A stretch of DNA of 64,000 bases. It comes from Avena insularis (taxonomy: Eukaryota; Streptophyta; Magnoliopsida; Poales; Poaceae). The DNA lies in NCBI GenBank assembly GCA_023614405.1, contig CM042689.1, positions 330,064,305 through 330,128,304 of the forward strand, in the 5' to 3' direction. The notes beneath the pieces were generated by a model, which saw nothing but the letters and a program-made list of their open reading frames with translations, was not told the DNA's origin and made no database searches. The number at the start of each line of letters is the position of its first letter. Positions within the stretch are counted from its first letter, which is position 1. Both the position numbers and the translations under genes were made by a program. Positions 12,101 through 22,600 of the stretch are shown in pieces.

Positions 12101-14834
12101 CACTTAGGATCACACCATAGGGTCCGTACTTCTTATGATGGACATTCTGGGTATCCTAGGCATGGAGGCAACAGACATAACCACCGTGGTGGTAATGGTA
12201 ACCAGCATCACAGAGGGAATGGACATCGCCATGATGGTCATAGAGGCAACAACCACAACCACAGGTGTCTAATCTAAGTACTTAGCTGTGTCCCCGGCTA
12301 TGGACAAATTGAGTTGCTAGATTTGGAGGTTATGACATGTTTCTCGCTCATCCCAACTTCATAACTTCTTAAAATTTGATGGGTTAATTTAATTGGGTTT
12401 GTAAATAGCAAAACTATTTGTTGAAAGTATTTATAATGTTTGCAAATTAGCCAAAGGTCCACCTAGCCAAATAAGCATGTAGTTGCTAGGTCTTATGTCT
12501 TCTTACTTAGCCCTACTTGCCATACATTCAACGTATTGACCATTCCTGGCTGCAACGTCTCATGTTGTAGGCTATTGTGACTCTGAGTGATCGTTTAGGT
12601 CGTGGTACTCCACCCGACACTTGTTCGCCTATGGCACAATTTGAAGATAGAGGATTTATTTATGCTATTTGATACTAGAATAATTTGAGCTAGCCTCCGA
12701 GCTAAGCAACTTTGTAATAATTGAATATTTTGGATCATTGCGCTTTATTTATGATGCACGGATATTTCCTTGTTACTCATCTATTCTATGTGCACCAATG
12801 AACGGATCCAGAGATTGACATAGTGCATAGAAGCTTAGTCTTTTCAGGCTGTAATCTTTCAGTCCCGCATTATATTCCACCCATGCTTGTTTATTTTTTG
12901 TAATGAAGTTCTTAGATGATTCTGTGTGATCTATCGACAATAAGAATTAGTTGTACCCAAAAAGTTCTTTTAGGTGTTGATTCTTTGTTTTCGAGACAGA
13001 ACATCTATATTTATTATATGGTTGGTAACTTTAAGGCTCCCCTGTTACACCTTTGTAGCAAAGTTTACCTACCAAGAGAGCTAAAAATGAGAAATGGATT
13101 GTCTTGATTAGCTATTACTGAGAACCAAGTGCTAGTTTGGTGGCCTGTGCTCTGGGTGTGGAGCCAAGCCCACCCAGGTTCGAGTCCCCTCCGTAGCGGT
13201 AATTCGCTGGAGGGTCTCAAACTAAACGGGTTATGATTCGTAGCGGTAATTCGTTGGAGAGTCTCATATATCTAACAACGTATAGCCTTGGGAGGGATCA
13301 TTCCCCGGGTGGTAACTTTTTTTTTGACTAATTATTACTAGGTGAAACTTAAAGCAGTGAAGTCTGATTGTGTTAATAGTCAACACGGGACATCGTTGTT
13401 GATCTAGTTAGTAGTTACTTGCTAGGTGCTGCAGGCCTGCGCCAATTTGATTGTACAATCAGTATTCTGTGAGCTGAACTAAGAAAGTGTTGCTTCTTTT
13501 CTGGCAGGCTAGTAAAGCAGCACTATGTACTTCGGGAACAGCTGTCATGGAACTAATGCTAGCAAAGCTACCATGTGTAGTGGCCTACCAAGCTCATTTC
13601 ATCACCGAGTGCTTCATCCACCTGAGGAAAAAGATAAACTTTATTTCTCTGCCCAACATTCTTTTGAACTCTCCCATTGTACCTGAGATCCTTTTTCGAG
13701 CTTGTAGCGATAAAAAACTAGCTGCAAAACTAAGGTAACTTCTGTTTAATCTATTCCTTTTTTAGTAGTACAAAAAATACGAGCTTCTAGTTATGCAAAA
13801 TATTCTTGATTAAGACCCAAATTAAAATTTTATTTTAGCTACTGAACTTGCCGAGAACGTTCTAACTGGTCTACATATGCAATAGTGACTAGACATATTT
13901 TACCGAGTAAAGAAGTTCTGACATTTCAAGAGCTGGTGTTGCAGCCAGACGATATCCTGGTGACATCACTCCAGGTTCTAACCAGTACCAGCTCGGTTAG
14001 GCCAATATAACTTTATCGACATAGTATTAGTTGTACACGTAGACAGATGCACATTTGATAGCAGTCAGTACTGAGCTGATTTAGTTCATGTGCACAACCA
14101 TATATAAGTAGGTATTTTACACATTTTCCCAGTTGCCCCTGGCTTGAAAACCCCAATGGAGGTGAGTGTGTTCCCATTTCCTATTTGTGTGTCTATGGTA
14201 TATGTTTGTAACACAATGTCGTGCCTGGTGGATGTTCATGTTCCATACCACCTGTGTCCGCTTTGCCTGGTTGAGGCTTTGCTTCACAAATGTTCACAGT
14301 TTTCCTGTTTATTAGTGGTATACTTGTGGCATGGAAGTGTTAGATCTAACAGAATCCCAATAGCTGATCAGTTCTCCTGTATGGATACAGTAATTCAAGG
14401 ATAGTATCAAACTACCAATAGACGTTAGGCGCAGCAACACTATAAATTCATGTGGCTTGGTTTCCTTGCTAGTTTATTGCTACTAAAATGGTTTCTGTTG
14501 CTTTTCGGCTTTTCCAGAGGACGTGCTATATGTATTTTGATTTTTTAAGCAATACCCCGTCTGCAATTTTACATTGTGTATTGGACCTCATCATATGTTA
14601 TCTCCTTTTGACCGGTCCAGCGAGGTCATTTTTAACGAGGAAGTCCGTCAGCTGCAAGTTGGATCAGCTGAACGGGTGCTCCAGGTTCTCTACGAACCAA
14701 TCAAGCAACAAGGCAATTTATTTGCGGAGGAGGTGGGCGGCTCGAGCTTATCAACAAATGTCTACTCCCCTAGCACAATTGCAGCATTAACAGTGCTATA
14801 TACGGACAAAAAACGGGGGATGGTGCAGAACTGA
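6125..14834 (+). CDS. LPXB: Lipid-A-disaccharide synthase, mitochondrial (LpxB homologue), 8 exons
   Basis: LpxB joins UDP-2,3-diacylglucosamine to lipid X to form the lipid A disaccharide. Plant homologues act in mitochondria. Exons: 6125-6351, 7428-7527, 7608-7713, 7820-8040, 8996-9074, 9872-10110, 13508-13734, 14621-14834. Every junction is GT-AG and in phase, giving 1413 nt (470 aa plus stop), near the usual ~460 aa of plant LPXB. Visible family blocks are an N-terminal VVAGEVSGD, then KEGLRSLFPMEE and VDSKGFSFRLL, a GHPLLDD block, the glycosyltransferase-B 'MLPGSRMQEV' block, 'CTSGTAVMEL', and 'SLPNILLNSPIVPE' near the C-terminus. The first ~28 residues are Arg-rich and lack acids, as in a mitochondrial presequence, which supports the start at 6125. 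The product identity is firm; the presequence is inference. Confidence 0.93.
8183..8316 (+). repeat. 67-bp tandem duplication in LPXB intron 4
   Basis: Two adjacent 67-bp copies (8183-8249 and 8250-8316) differ at about one position. Each contains 'cttctcgccag' followed by 'atg', so the duplication also doubles a cryptic acceptor-like site. The real acceptor used in the gene model is at 8994-8995. Confidence 0.85.
11048..11578 (-). pseudogene. Gypsy gag fragment, left arm
   Basis: This is a broken gag-like reading. Two frames are interrupted near 11345. It includes the retrotransposon gag core (YIEEFNNLSHYA) and a tail rich in GNGHNHRGG-type repeats. It mirrors the plus-strand copy at 11729-12277. 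No protease or polymerase follows it. Confidence 0.75.
11591..12277 (+). pseudogene. Gypsy gag fragment, spacer and right arm
   Basis: Reading from the spacer, blocks typical of plant Gypsy gag appear in order: MIALDWLRSVNKDL, GQAVSWWDTFQI, EGFRTNHVSSGVPSLKRKEF, YIEEFNNLYRYA and FQDLMDKARILEGKQKQ, then a basic His/Gly-rich tail. At least one frame shift (near 11755) and one stop (near 11989) break it. It is a fragment only, with no zinc knuckle, protease or reverse transcriptase. Confidence 0.75.
13120..13328 (+). mobile_element. tRNA-derived SINE in LPXB intron 6
   Basis: A canonical RNA polymerase III B box, 'ggttcgagtcc', lies at 13177-13187, about 50 bp after an A-box-like stretch (about 13127-13140). 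The unit ends in a T-run (about 13318-13326), as grass SINEs do. Imperfect 'ctattact/ttattact' flanks could be decayed target duplications. A duplicated internal block 'gtagcggtaattcg' is near 13193 and 13239. The tRNA-derived SINE type is well supported; the family name is not assigned. Confidence 0.7.
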
Positions 14835-15330
14835 GTGGGCTTTCTCGGTGGCGGAGAAGTGTTTTGTCTTTGGGCGGACTTTCTCAGTGTCAGATAAATG
14901 TTTCATCTAAAAGGGGGTGGTCGCTGTCGCCTGCGTTCTCTTCTTCTCCATCTATTGTCTACGTCGAAAAGCAGTTTTTTGGCAGATTGTATTGGCTGCG
15001 ATTTATGATTGATTAATCCATAATTGGCGGGACAAAGCAAATGCTTAGGTAAAACTTCAAGTGCTGAGCTGCTGCAGGTGTCTGGTCAGCATCGCACCAT
15101 CACTGTAGAAACTGGAAACACATGTGCCCCGGTGGGTCTTTAGTCGTCGGTTTGAATATTTTGGTACTACTAGGAGGGACTCTTCCATGCAGAGAACACA
15201 GGGAACAAGTAAACACAATATATTGTCATGTGTTTCTTCAGGTTCTGCAACTCTATATCTTGCCATTTTGATCATTTCACTGCTACTGCTCCTTGGGAAG
15301 GTTTCGTGATGTTTGTAATTGATGAATTAT
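14835..15330 (+). other. LPXB 3' untranslated region and downstream DNA
   Basis: The sequence after the LPXB stop lacks coding blocks. AT-rich stretches near 15000-15020 could hold polyadenylation signals, but none is decisive. No further gene is visible up to about 15330. Confidence 0.4.
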
Positions 15331-16974
15331 AGTGTATCCTGGGTATTGTACTTCACACGCCAGCTCCGTTCGCAGAACAGCTGGAGAACACTCTGTCCGT
15401 AGAGGATCCTGGGCCAGCGACGGAAGCATGTCACCGCTGAGCTCATCTAGACTGTGGGCCAGGAGGCGGCGAATCTTCCATGGAAAATATACGTATCGAA
15501 ATGTCTACTTTTGGTGTACAGGTTGCTCGGTGCCTTATGATGACTTTCAATCTTTCATCGTCATGTCGTGTGGACATGAGTTCAGTTCATTCGATTCCTT
15601 CACGAGCTGAAGGTCTTTCAGGAGCTGTTCTAGATGAACGGTGAAAAGTCTGTCCAGAACTTCTGAACCAGTTATGTGAATTCAAGGTCGTCAGGTCAAA
15701 AAAAAAAAAGAGTTCAAGGTCGTAGGGATGCGGCCTCCTCGTGCGACCATCCGTGCGACCGAAACGTTCTTTGAGCATCGCACGGTTATTCCTGCTATGC
15801 CCCGTTTTGTTGCTTTTATTCGTGAAAAAAATACAGAATATACTCGCGACTCCGTATCGTCTCAGTCTCGCGAGTCGCGACTCCGTCTCCCTGCCCTGCC
15901 CTTCATGACAGAGATTGTGCTCGCCGCCGCCGATGGCCCGCAGAAGCTGGACCCGTCGTCGTCCTCCTGGAGGATGGTTGCGCGCGAGCGGTAGGCTGCA
16001 GGGCGACGCGCGCTGGTCGCAAAAGGAGAGGAGGCGGAAGATATGCGGAGGGCACCTCGTCGAGCTCCTGCTGGAAAGGGTCGAGCTCCTGCTGGAAAGG
16101 TGCTGCGGAGGTGCTTGCTGTAGCTGCGGTGGAGCTTGACGGCAGCGAGCTTGGACTGGGAGCTGCCGGAGAGGCTCGCGAGGTACACGGCAGTCGTGCA
16201 GTCGGCTATCATGGAGTCAGCCATGTTTATGACTGATGATCCAATCAAGATCGCACTGGCCGATGCTTCGTACGTCCGCTAGCGATCGTTCATGTATTCG
16301 ACGGTTCGCCTAATCGGCATTCTTCAAACGACGGATCCATGGCAAGACGATTGATCCTTTCAAAGAAATCTTATGAAGAAATTATTAAAAAATTCCCCAT
16401 CTCACATAGCAAGACGACAGGTCCATGGAGGCCAGTCACCGTGGAGGAGGGTCACGAGGAGGAAGAGGACAGCATGGGCACCCCGCCGGATTACGGGAAG
16501 AAAAATAAAATATTACGAGAAGGAAAATAAAATACGGAACTGTTTTCGGTTTATTTCTTCTAGCGAAAAGAAAAAACTGCAAGCAGCCGTACGATCGTAA
16601 ACCAACGGAAAGGTCGTACCGATCCTCGCACAGCGATGCCGCAGGCAAGCCGCGTCCGGGATAGATACTGTCCTCGGTTACACCGGTGCACACACTTTCC
16701 AGTTTTCGTTTTGAACTCTCTGAATTTAGATAGAATCATCCCTTTCAAAAAAAAAAAAGAAGATAGAATCATCATTCTGATTACTGTACATTCGATGATA
16801 GGAACGGAATCTCGCAACTTTGAACGGCTACATGATTTCAATCTCTCGATGCCTAACTAAGAAAGGGGAACGCGGCAACACACAGCTAAAGAAACTACCG
16901 CTGATTGAGCAAACGCGCGCACGGGATGGCATGGCACGATTCGTCTCGACCCCACCGCGCGTGACTGTCTCTGC
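15331..16974. other. Intergenic between LPXB and ERF, no gene recognised
   Basis: A GC-rich patch at 15880-16140 holds open frames on both strands (15915-16139 plus, 15862-16248 minus). Neither has a domain I know. It contains a tandem duplication of 'tcgagctcctgctggaaagg' (about 16060-16100). Near 16720-16775 a 12-bp block 'gatagaatcatc' flanks an A-run, which could be a small retroposition scar. No gene is called. Confidence 0.4.
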
Positions 16975-17481
16975 CTAATTCGTCGCAGGGCCGCCGGCAC
17001 GGGGCCCTTCCGCGGCGAGGGCCGGCGGGAAGTTGAGCAGCGCCTTGGAGCCCCGGAAGCGGAACGCGGCGGTGTCGTACGCGGCGGCCGCCTCCTCGGC
17101 CGTGCCGAAGGTGCCGAGCCAGATGCGCGCGCCGTGCCGCGACGGGTCCCTGATCTCCGCCGCGTACTTGCCCCACGGCCGCCGCCTCACCCCGCGGTAG
17201 TGCCGCTCCGCCGCGGCCCTCCCGGACGTGCCTGCCTTGCCGCCCTTGCCAATGCTCGTGGCGGTGTCGGCGACGACGCCCCGCTCCGTCTTCGCCGGGG
17301 GAGGCGAGACGGCGGAGGCCTCGCGGAGGACGTCGAAGAGGACCATGTCGAGGGAGTCGTTCTCGTTGAGGGGGAGGTACTGCTGGGCGTGGGCGGCCAG
17401 CGTGACCGACGCGTCCATGCCCGCGCCCGCTTGAGCGCCGGAGGGAGGCGTGGGCGTGGCAAGGTGGTCGGAGTGAAACAT
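16975..17481 (-). CDS. AP2/ERF transcription factor, ERF group IX (B-3)-like
   Basis: The single exon encodes 168 aa. The AP2/ERF DNA-binding domain spans about residues 94-152, with the signature blocks [34 protein letters not shown] and [14 protein letters not shown]-type AP2 domains bind GCC-box DNA in the nucleus. An N-terminal block at about residues 37-53 ([15 protein letters not shown]) resembles the acidic 'NDSEDM' motif of the ERF1/ORA59-type group, a likely activation segment. The frame is open further upstream to 17658, but that extension crosses the TATA-like box and palindrome and looks like promoter. I therefore start at the ATG at 17479-17481. Group IX members often mediate ethylene/jasmonate defence responses; that role is inferred here. 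Confidence 0.92.
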   Translation of the reverse strand: MFHSDHLATPTPPSGAQAGAGMDASVTLAAHAQQYLPLNENDSLDMVLFDVLREASAVSPPPAKTERGVVADTATSIGKGGKAGTSGRAAAERHYRGVRRRPWGKYAAEIRDPSRHGARIWLGTFGTAEEAAAAYDTAAFRFRGSKALLNFPPALAAEGPRAGGPATN

Positions 17482-17548
17482 GTCTCTGCTTTTTGCAGGT
17501 GAGGTGAGGGGAGGATGGCTTGCTAGGTACCCCCGGGGCGGGTATGCG

Positions 17549-17579
17549 TTATTTAGCCGGAGAAGCCGGCTTCTCCGGC
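17549..17579 (-). promoter_or_regulatory. ERF promoter: TATA-like box and 24-bp palindrome
   Basis: On the minus strand a TATA-like CTAAATAA (17549-17556) lies about 70 bp upstream of the ERF start codon. It is abutted on the distal side by a perfect 24-bp palindrome at 17556-17579, with half-site GCCGGAGAAGCC. The palindrome centre GCCGGC resembles GC-rich sites bound by AP2/ERF-type factors. The position suits a dimeric factor or a cruciform in the core promoter. Binding is inference; the palindrome is seen directly. Confidence 0.65.
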
Positions 17580-17581
17580 AA

Positions 17582-18179
17582 GACAAGACAGTGTGGTTTT
17601 CTGGCGGAGCGCTGACGGAGCGAGGACCGCGTGGGCAGTTTCTAGGCCGCACAGCCACGGAGCCTCAATTCTTGGAGAGAAAGAAAGACAAAGCAAGCGC
17701 ACACGAGGCCAAAGTAAAGTGAGCTGGGAAAATAAAGGCAGCGGAGCCGTGGTGGAATTTGGCAGGTCTCCCTTGATTCAAATCGTCCGAGCAGTGGCAA
17801 GCGATGCATCGGGCGGGCAGCTGCGGGGCTGGCCCGGAGGTAGAACCTTCGGAAAGGGACGCGGTCGAGAACTCGTGCTGTTCTCCAAGGGACAGGCCAA
17901 CCGTCGTGGTGGACTTGTTGCCTGCTCCGTCCACGATCGGTCAAGGGTGAAGAGGTACGTCGCAAACTTTTGGACCAAGGGGGTGTTCTTTCCGGTTGAA
18001 CACTTGTGCTCCCTGAAACGCACCCCATATATAGCTTCAGCTTTCCAAAATCTCATACTTTCGGTAGGTTGCGAAGTGGACAACCCGCAATCTCGCATAT
18101 AGGTGTATCACAAGTCCAACGTGTTTTTCTTCTTTCCGAATCATACTTGTATTACTCAAAGATCAGATATTATAATCAA
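17582..18179. other. ERF upstream region, no gene recognised
   Basis: This is the region upstream of the ERF gene. Open frames on both strands (for example 17593-18102 plus, 17642-18028 minus) lack domains. I see no transposon ends. It may contain distal ERF promoter elements. Confidence 0.4.
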
Positions 18180-18542
18180 ATACCACAAGTGCTTAACAAA
18201 CCCTCGGGACCCGAGGAAAGCTACACTGCGATACGAGCATTTGTTCTAGCGTAATTTGCCATAAAATAATTACTAGTGTTCTGACATCTATAAACATGAG
18301 CAATATAATTCTGACGAATATTTAGCAAGGTTTTTTTATCTCTTCTATCGTCGACGTATGAACTGAACGATCTCTCTCCTTGTTTCCTTGTTGCTAAGTA
18401 GCTTGATAGCCTCCACACAATCGGTCTCAATGATCAAGGGTTTATTGCACTAGTGTAGCGCTAACGATAAACCCTCCATAATAGCTTTAAGCTCAGCATC
18501 TAGAGCATCTCTGCGGAATAATAACGGGAAACATGAGGATAT
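18180..18542 (-). pseudogene. LINE/RNase H-like coding remnant, C-terminal part
   Basis: Read on the minus strand, the sequence gives the C-terminal part of a plant 'reverse transcriptase-like' RNase H domain: DAELKAIMEGLSLAL, then IIETDCVEAIKLL, then blocks like QNTSNYFMANYART near the end. A stop replaces the expected Trp after ALH, and at least one frame shift follows. At 18542 the reading stops at a CACTA end and resumes at 53784: '..DENGDI' (right part) joins 'LMFPLLFRRD' (left part) once the insertion and a 3-bp TAT duplication are removed. The family is the RVT-zinc-binding/RNase H tail of LINE-type elements. Confidence 0.8.
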
Positions 18543-18642
18543 CACTACTAGAGAAAAGGCTATAGGAGACATGCTTATAAGAGGCACATTTAGACCATAT
18601 ATGTTTCTTATAAAATAGACGAGACACACTCCTTCTACATGC

Positions 18643-19648
18643 TGTTGGATTTTTTGCCTAAAATAGGCCCAGCCCATTTATTATATGCCAATAAATTCCT
18701 GAAATCCTAGAGGCCCATGTGGCCCATTCATGCAAGGCAAGAGCTGGGACAAATGTTTAGTCCCACATTGCTAGTTGAGTGGAAGTTGGACCAGCTTATA
18801 AGGTGAGCTCTCCTACCGCTTGGTAAAAGGATGAGAAGGAGAAGGAGAGAGTTCCACGCGCGCGCTCCTCCTCCTCGCCTCGCTTCGTCACGCTGCCAAG
18901 GCAGCTGGTTATGGAATCTCACGAGCCGAGCTTTATTTTGCCACGCATGAATGGTATATGAACAGATGTACAGAAGCTGAAACGTTTGCTTTTAATACGA
19001 GTTAAATGAATACGAATTGAGTGAAGGCTGTCCGGTGGGCCGTCGCCTGTTCGCTTCATCTTCCGTCCATTCGTTTCATCTTCTGCGCAGTCTGTCTACC
19101 TTCCCCTCTGTGCCTATAAGAGAGAGAGGTTGCGCCTCTCGCCATACATCGCCACACATCATTTGCGCCTCCTGTTCCAGAGCACTGCGCTACCTAGATC
19201 TTTCCTATCCCGTCATGCGGCGTGCACCGCGGGCCGGGAACAGAGGGCTCCGAGACCCCGCTGCTTCGAGTCCTGTACGGGAGAAGGGCGATAAGGTTTT
19301 TGGGGAGCGCTATCGCGACCATCGCTTCACACGGACTCTCTCACGATAGCGATCAAGCGCGACGCCTTCCCGACGAGGACTTCTTCCCCGACATCAGCAC
19401 CCTCTTCCTCGACGACATGGCCAACGACGGTTCCAACGCCGGTTCCACTTCTGCCATCGCCGTATATCTTCTGTCTCAATCTTGTTCTGATCATATCCAA
19501 AGTTTTATGCCTTGCGGTTTGTTTGGTTATATGCCTTAATATGTATTCGCTATTTTACATGATTAGTATATTGCCTATTATTCTAATCATGATTTATCTA
19601 GCTTTTATTATAGATAATTCGCTTGGTAAATTGCTCTATTATTCAACA
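18643..19648 (+). repeat. 5' LTR of Copia A
   Basis: The LTR is 1006 bp, starting TGTTGG and ending CAACA. A TATA-like CTATAAG is at about 19114-19120. An ATG in good context (19417-19419) opens a short GSNAGSTSA-type reading frame before the LTR end. The LTR aligns with 24163-25193 over its whole length, with indels in the GC-rich part. Confidence 0.92.
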
Positions 19649-19668
19649 ATCCAAAAACCTTATTTCAG

Positions 19669-22600
19669 GCAATTTGCCCCAAGTGGCTTTGTTGCTTCTA
19701 TGAAGCCACCTATGTTTGAAGGTGTGAATTACAAACGATGGCGTGCGAGAGCAAAGGTTCGGTTTCGCCATGAGCTGCTATAACGCCATCTATGGCGCAC
19801 CTGAGGGGGAACTTAATCCCGCTCAGGAAGAGGCGTTCCAAAAACTTGATACCACTTTCAAGGCTGCCTTGATCAGCATCCTTGGCGACAATATTGTCGA
19901 TTCATATCTATCATTTAGCAATGGCAAAGATATGTGGGATGCGCTCGAGAGAAAATTTGGAGTCTCCGATGCTGGCAGTGAACTGTATGTCATGGTGAAC
20001 AATTCTATGACTATAAGATGGTTGATGACCGTTCCATTGTGGAGCAGGCTCATGAGATGCAGTCACTTGCCATGGAGCTTGAGCACTTCACTTGTGTGTT
20101 ACCGGACAAGTTTGTTGCCGGAGGCATCATTGCCAAACTTCCCTAGTCATGGAGGAATTTTGCTACTTCTCTAAAGCACAAGAGACAAGAGTTCTCCGTG
20201 ACGGATCTCATTGGGACTCTTGATGTGGAAGAGAAGGCGAGAGCAAAAGACACACGTTATTGAGGTACCGAGGGAGGTTCTAATGCCAATCTGGTACAGA
20301 AAAGGAACTTCCAGCCTCACAAGTTCAAGAACAAAGGCAAGTTTGACGACAAAGGAAAGTTTGATGGAAAGAACAAAGCCTCTCAGTCCACCAGCTTCAA
20401 GAAGAAGACTGATAAGAGGAAAGGTGCTTGTCATGTGTGCGGTGATCCTAATCATTGGGCTCCTGCTTGTCCCAACCGCTTTGACAAGCGCCAGCATGGG
20501 AAGGGCAGCAAGACTGCTAATGTTGTCATGGGCGACATTGAGATGAAAGATGTTGGGTATGGTATATTACCTACTGTTCTTTCATTATGTCATTCTCTTG
20601 ATTGGTGGATTGACACGGGCGCTAATGTACATGTCTGTTCTGATATTTTCATGTTTTCTTCATATCAGGTCAGAGGGACTCAAACCGTGCTGATGGGGAA
20701 CGGCTGGCATGCTTCTGTTCATGGTGTTGGTACGGTCGATCTGAAGTTCACTTCGGGAAATACCGTGCGCCTGAAGAACGTGCATCATGTTCCCTCAATA
20801 AATAAAAATCTTGTTAGCGGATCTCTTCTGTGTCGAGATGGTTACAAGATTGTATTCGAGTCCAATAAATTTGTAATTTCGAAGTATGGAACCTTTGTTG
20901 GTAAAGGCTATGAGTGCGGAGGCATGTTCCGCTTATCTCTGTCAGACATTTGTAATATAGTTGTTAATCATATTTACACGAATTTTGAATCAAATGTCTG
21001 GCACTCTCGTATTTGTCATATTAATTTTGGTTGTATGATGCGGCTAGCCAAAATGAATTTAATCCCTGATTTCTCAACTGTTAAGGGATCTAAGTGCCAA
21101 GTCTGCTTGCAAGCTAAACAACCTCGCAAGTCACATACGACTGCAGAAATAAGAAATTTAACACCACTAGAGCTCATACATTCTGATCTTTGTGAGATGA
21201 ATGGTGTGTTGACAAAACGTGGAAAGAAATATTTCATGACTTTGATCGATGACTCTACGATATATTGTCATGTATATCTTCTGAAATCAAAAGCTGAGGC
21301 TTTGAGTTTCTTCAAAATCTATAAAGCTAAGGCAGAAAATCAACTTGATCGAAAGATTAAGAGGCTTAGGTATGATCGTGGTGGAGAGTATTTTTCCAGC
21401 GAGTTTGATTCCTTTTGTGCGGAACATGGCATAATTCATGAGAGGACGCCTCCCTACTCACCCCGGTCAAATGGAGTAGCCGAAAGAAAGAACCGTACTC
21501 TAACAGATTTGGTTAACGCCATGTTAGACATATCGGGTCTTTCTAAGGAATGGTGGGGGGAGGCACTATTGACCGCGTGTCATGTCCTAAACCGAGTTCC
21601 CACAAAGAACAAAGAAATTACTCCATTCGAAGAATGGGAGAAGAAAGATTAAAACTCTCTTACTTACGTACTTGGGGTTGTTTGGAAAAGGTTAATGTAC
21701 CAATCCCCAAGAAGCGCAAGCTTGGACCAAAAACCATTGATTGTGTTTTTCTGGGCTATGCTTTTCATAGCATTGGTTATAGATTCTTGATAGTAAAATT
21801 TGAAGTACCTGACATTCATGTCGGTACAATCATGGAGTCGACTGATGCGACTTTCTTTGAGGATATCTTTCCAATGAAGGATAAACCTAACTCATCAAAT
21901 CCGGAGATACCTAGTTCATCTAATCAGGAATTTGCTATATTCTCTGAACCTACCATTCTGATTGAACACTCTGAAAGTCCTAAGGAGGATGATAATGAAA
22001 TTCCTAAAAGGAGCAAAAGACAAATGACTGCAAAGTCTTTTGGTGATGATTTCATTGTGTACCTTGTGGATGACACTCCCACTTCCATTTCAGAAGCTCA
22101 TGCATCTCCTGATGCTGACATCGAAGGAAGTCGCTCATAGTGAGATGAATTCCATCTTAGCTAATGAAACATGGGAGATCACTGATCGTCCTTATGGGTG
22201 CAAACCTGTAGGATGTAAATGGGTGTTCAAGAAGAAACTAAGGCCTGATGGTACTATTGAGAAGTACAAGGCAAGGCTTGTGGCCAAGGGTTATACCCAA
22301 AAGGAAGGTGAAGACTTCTTTAACACTTACTCACCTTAGCAAGGTTGACCACCATTCGAGTACTACTTTCTCTGGCTGCCTCACACGGACTTCTCGTTCA
22401 TCAAATGGAAGTTAAGACAGCTTCCCTAAATGGAGAGTTGGATGAGGAAATTTATATGGATCAACCAGATGGTTTTGTAGTAAATGGTCAAGAAAGAAAA
22501 GTGTGCAAGCTACTGAAGTCTTTGTATGGTCTTAAACAAGCACCTAAGCAGTGGCACAAAAAATTTGATAAAACCTTAACTCACGCAGCTTTGTTGTAAA

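Larger units (their letters stand above)
10471..12852. repeat. Large inverted repeat (foldback) in LPXB intron 6
   Basis: The left arm, about 10471-11567, is the reverse complement of the right arm, about 11767-12852, with many small differences. A spacer of about 199 bp (11568-11766) separates them. Each arm carries a Gypsy-type gag fragment followed by an untranslated tail. The gag is read on the minus strand in the left arm (about 11578 down to 11048) and on the plus strand in the right arm (about 11729-12277), with blocks such as 'EGFRTNHVSSGVPSLKRKEF' and a His/Gly/Asn-rich tail. The spacer extends the right-hand gag upstream (blocks 'MIALDWLRSVNKDL', 'VSWWDTFQI'). A 20-bp block 'atggtgggacacatttcaga' occurs at both spacer edges (11567 and 11729). 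Both gag copies are broken. The structure lies wholly inside intron 6. Confidence 0.88.

Noticed and set aside
11048..12277. Two independent Gypsy elements in LPXB intron 6
   Set aside because: Only gag and tail sequence is present, without LTRs, PBS or pol, and the copies mirror each other over ~1.1 kb. One inverted-repeat unit explains this better.
15862..16248. 128-codon minus-strand frame with a duplicated FPAGAR block
   Set aside because: No homologous domain is recognised. The duplication reflects a DNA tandem repeat and there is no clear promoter or start context.
16975..17658. Longer ERF start 59 codons upstream
   Set aside because: The extension crosses the TATA-like box and the palindrome and has no ERF-like sequence. 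The ATG at 17479-17481 fits better.
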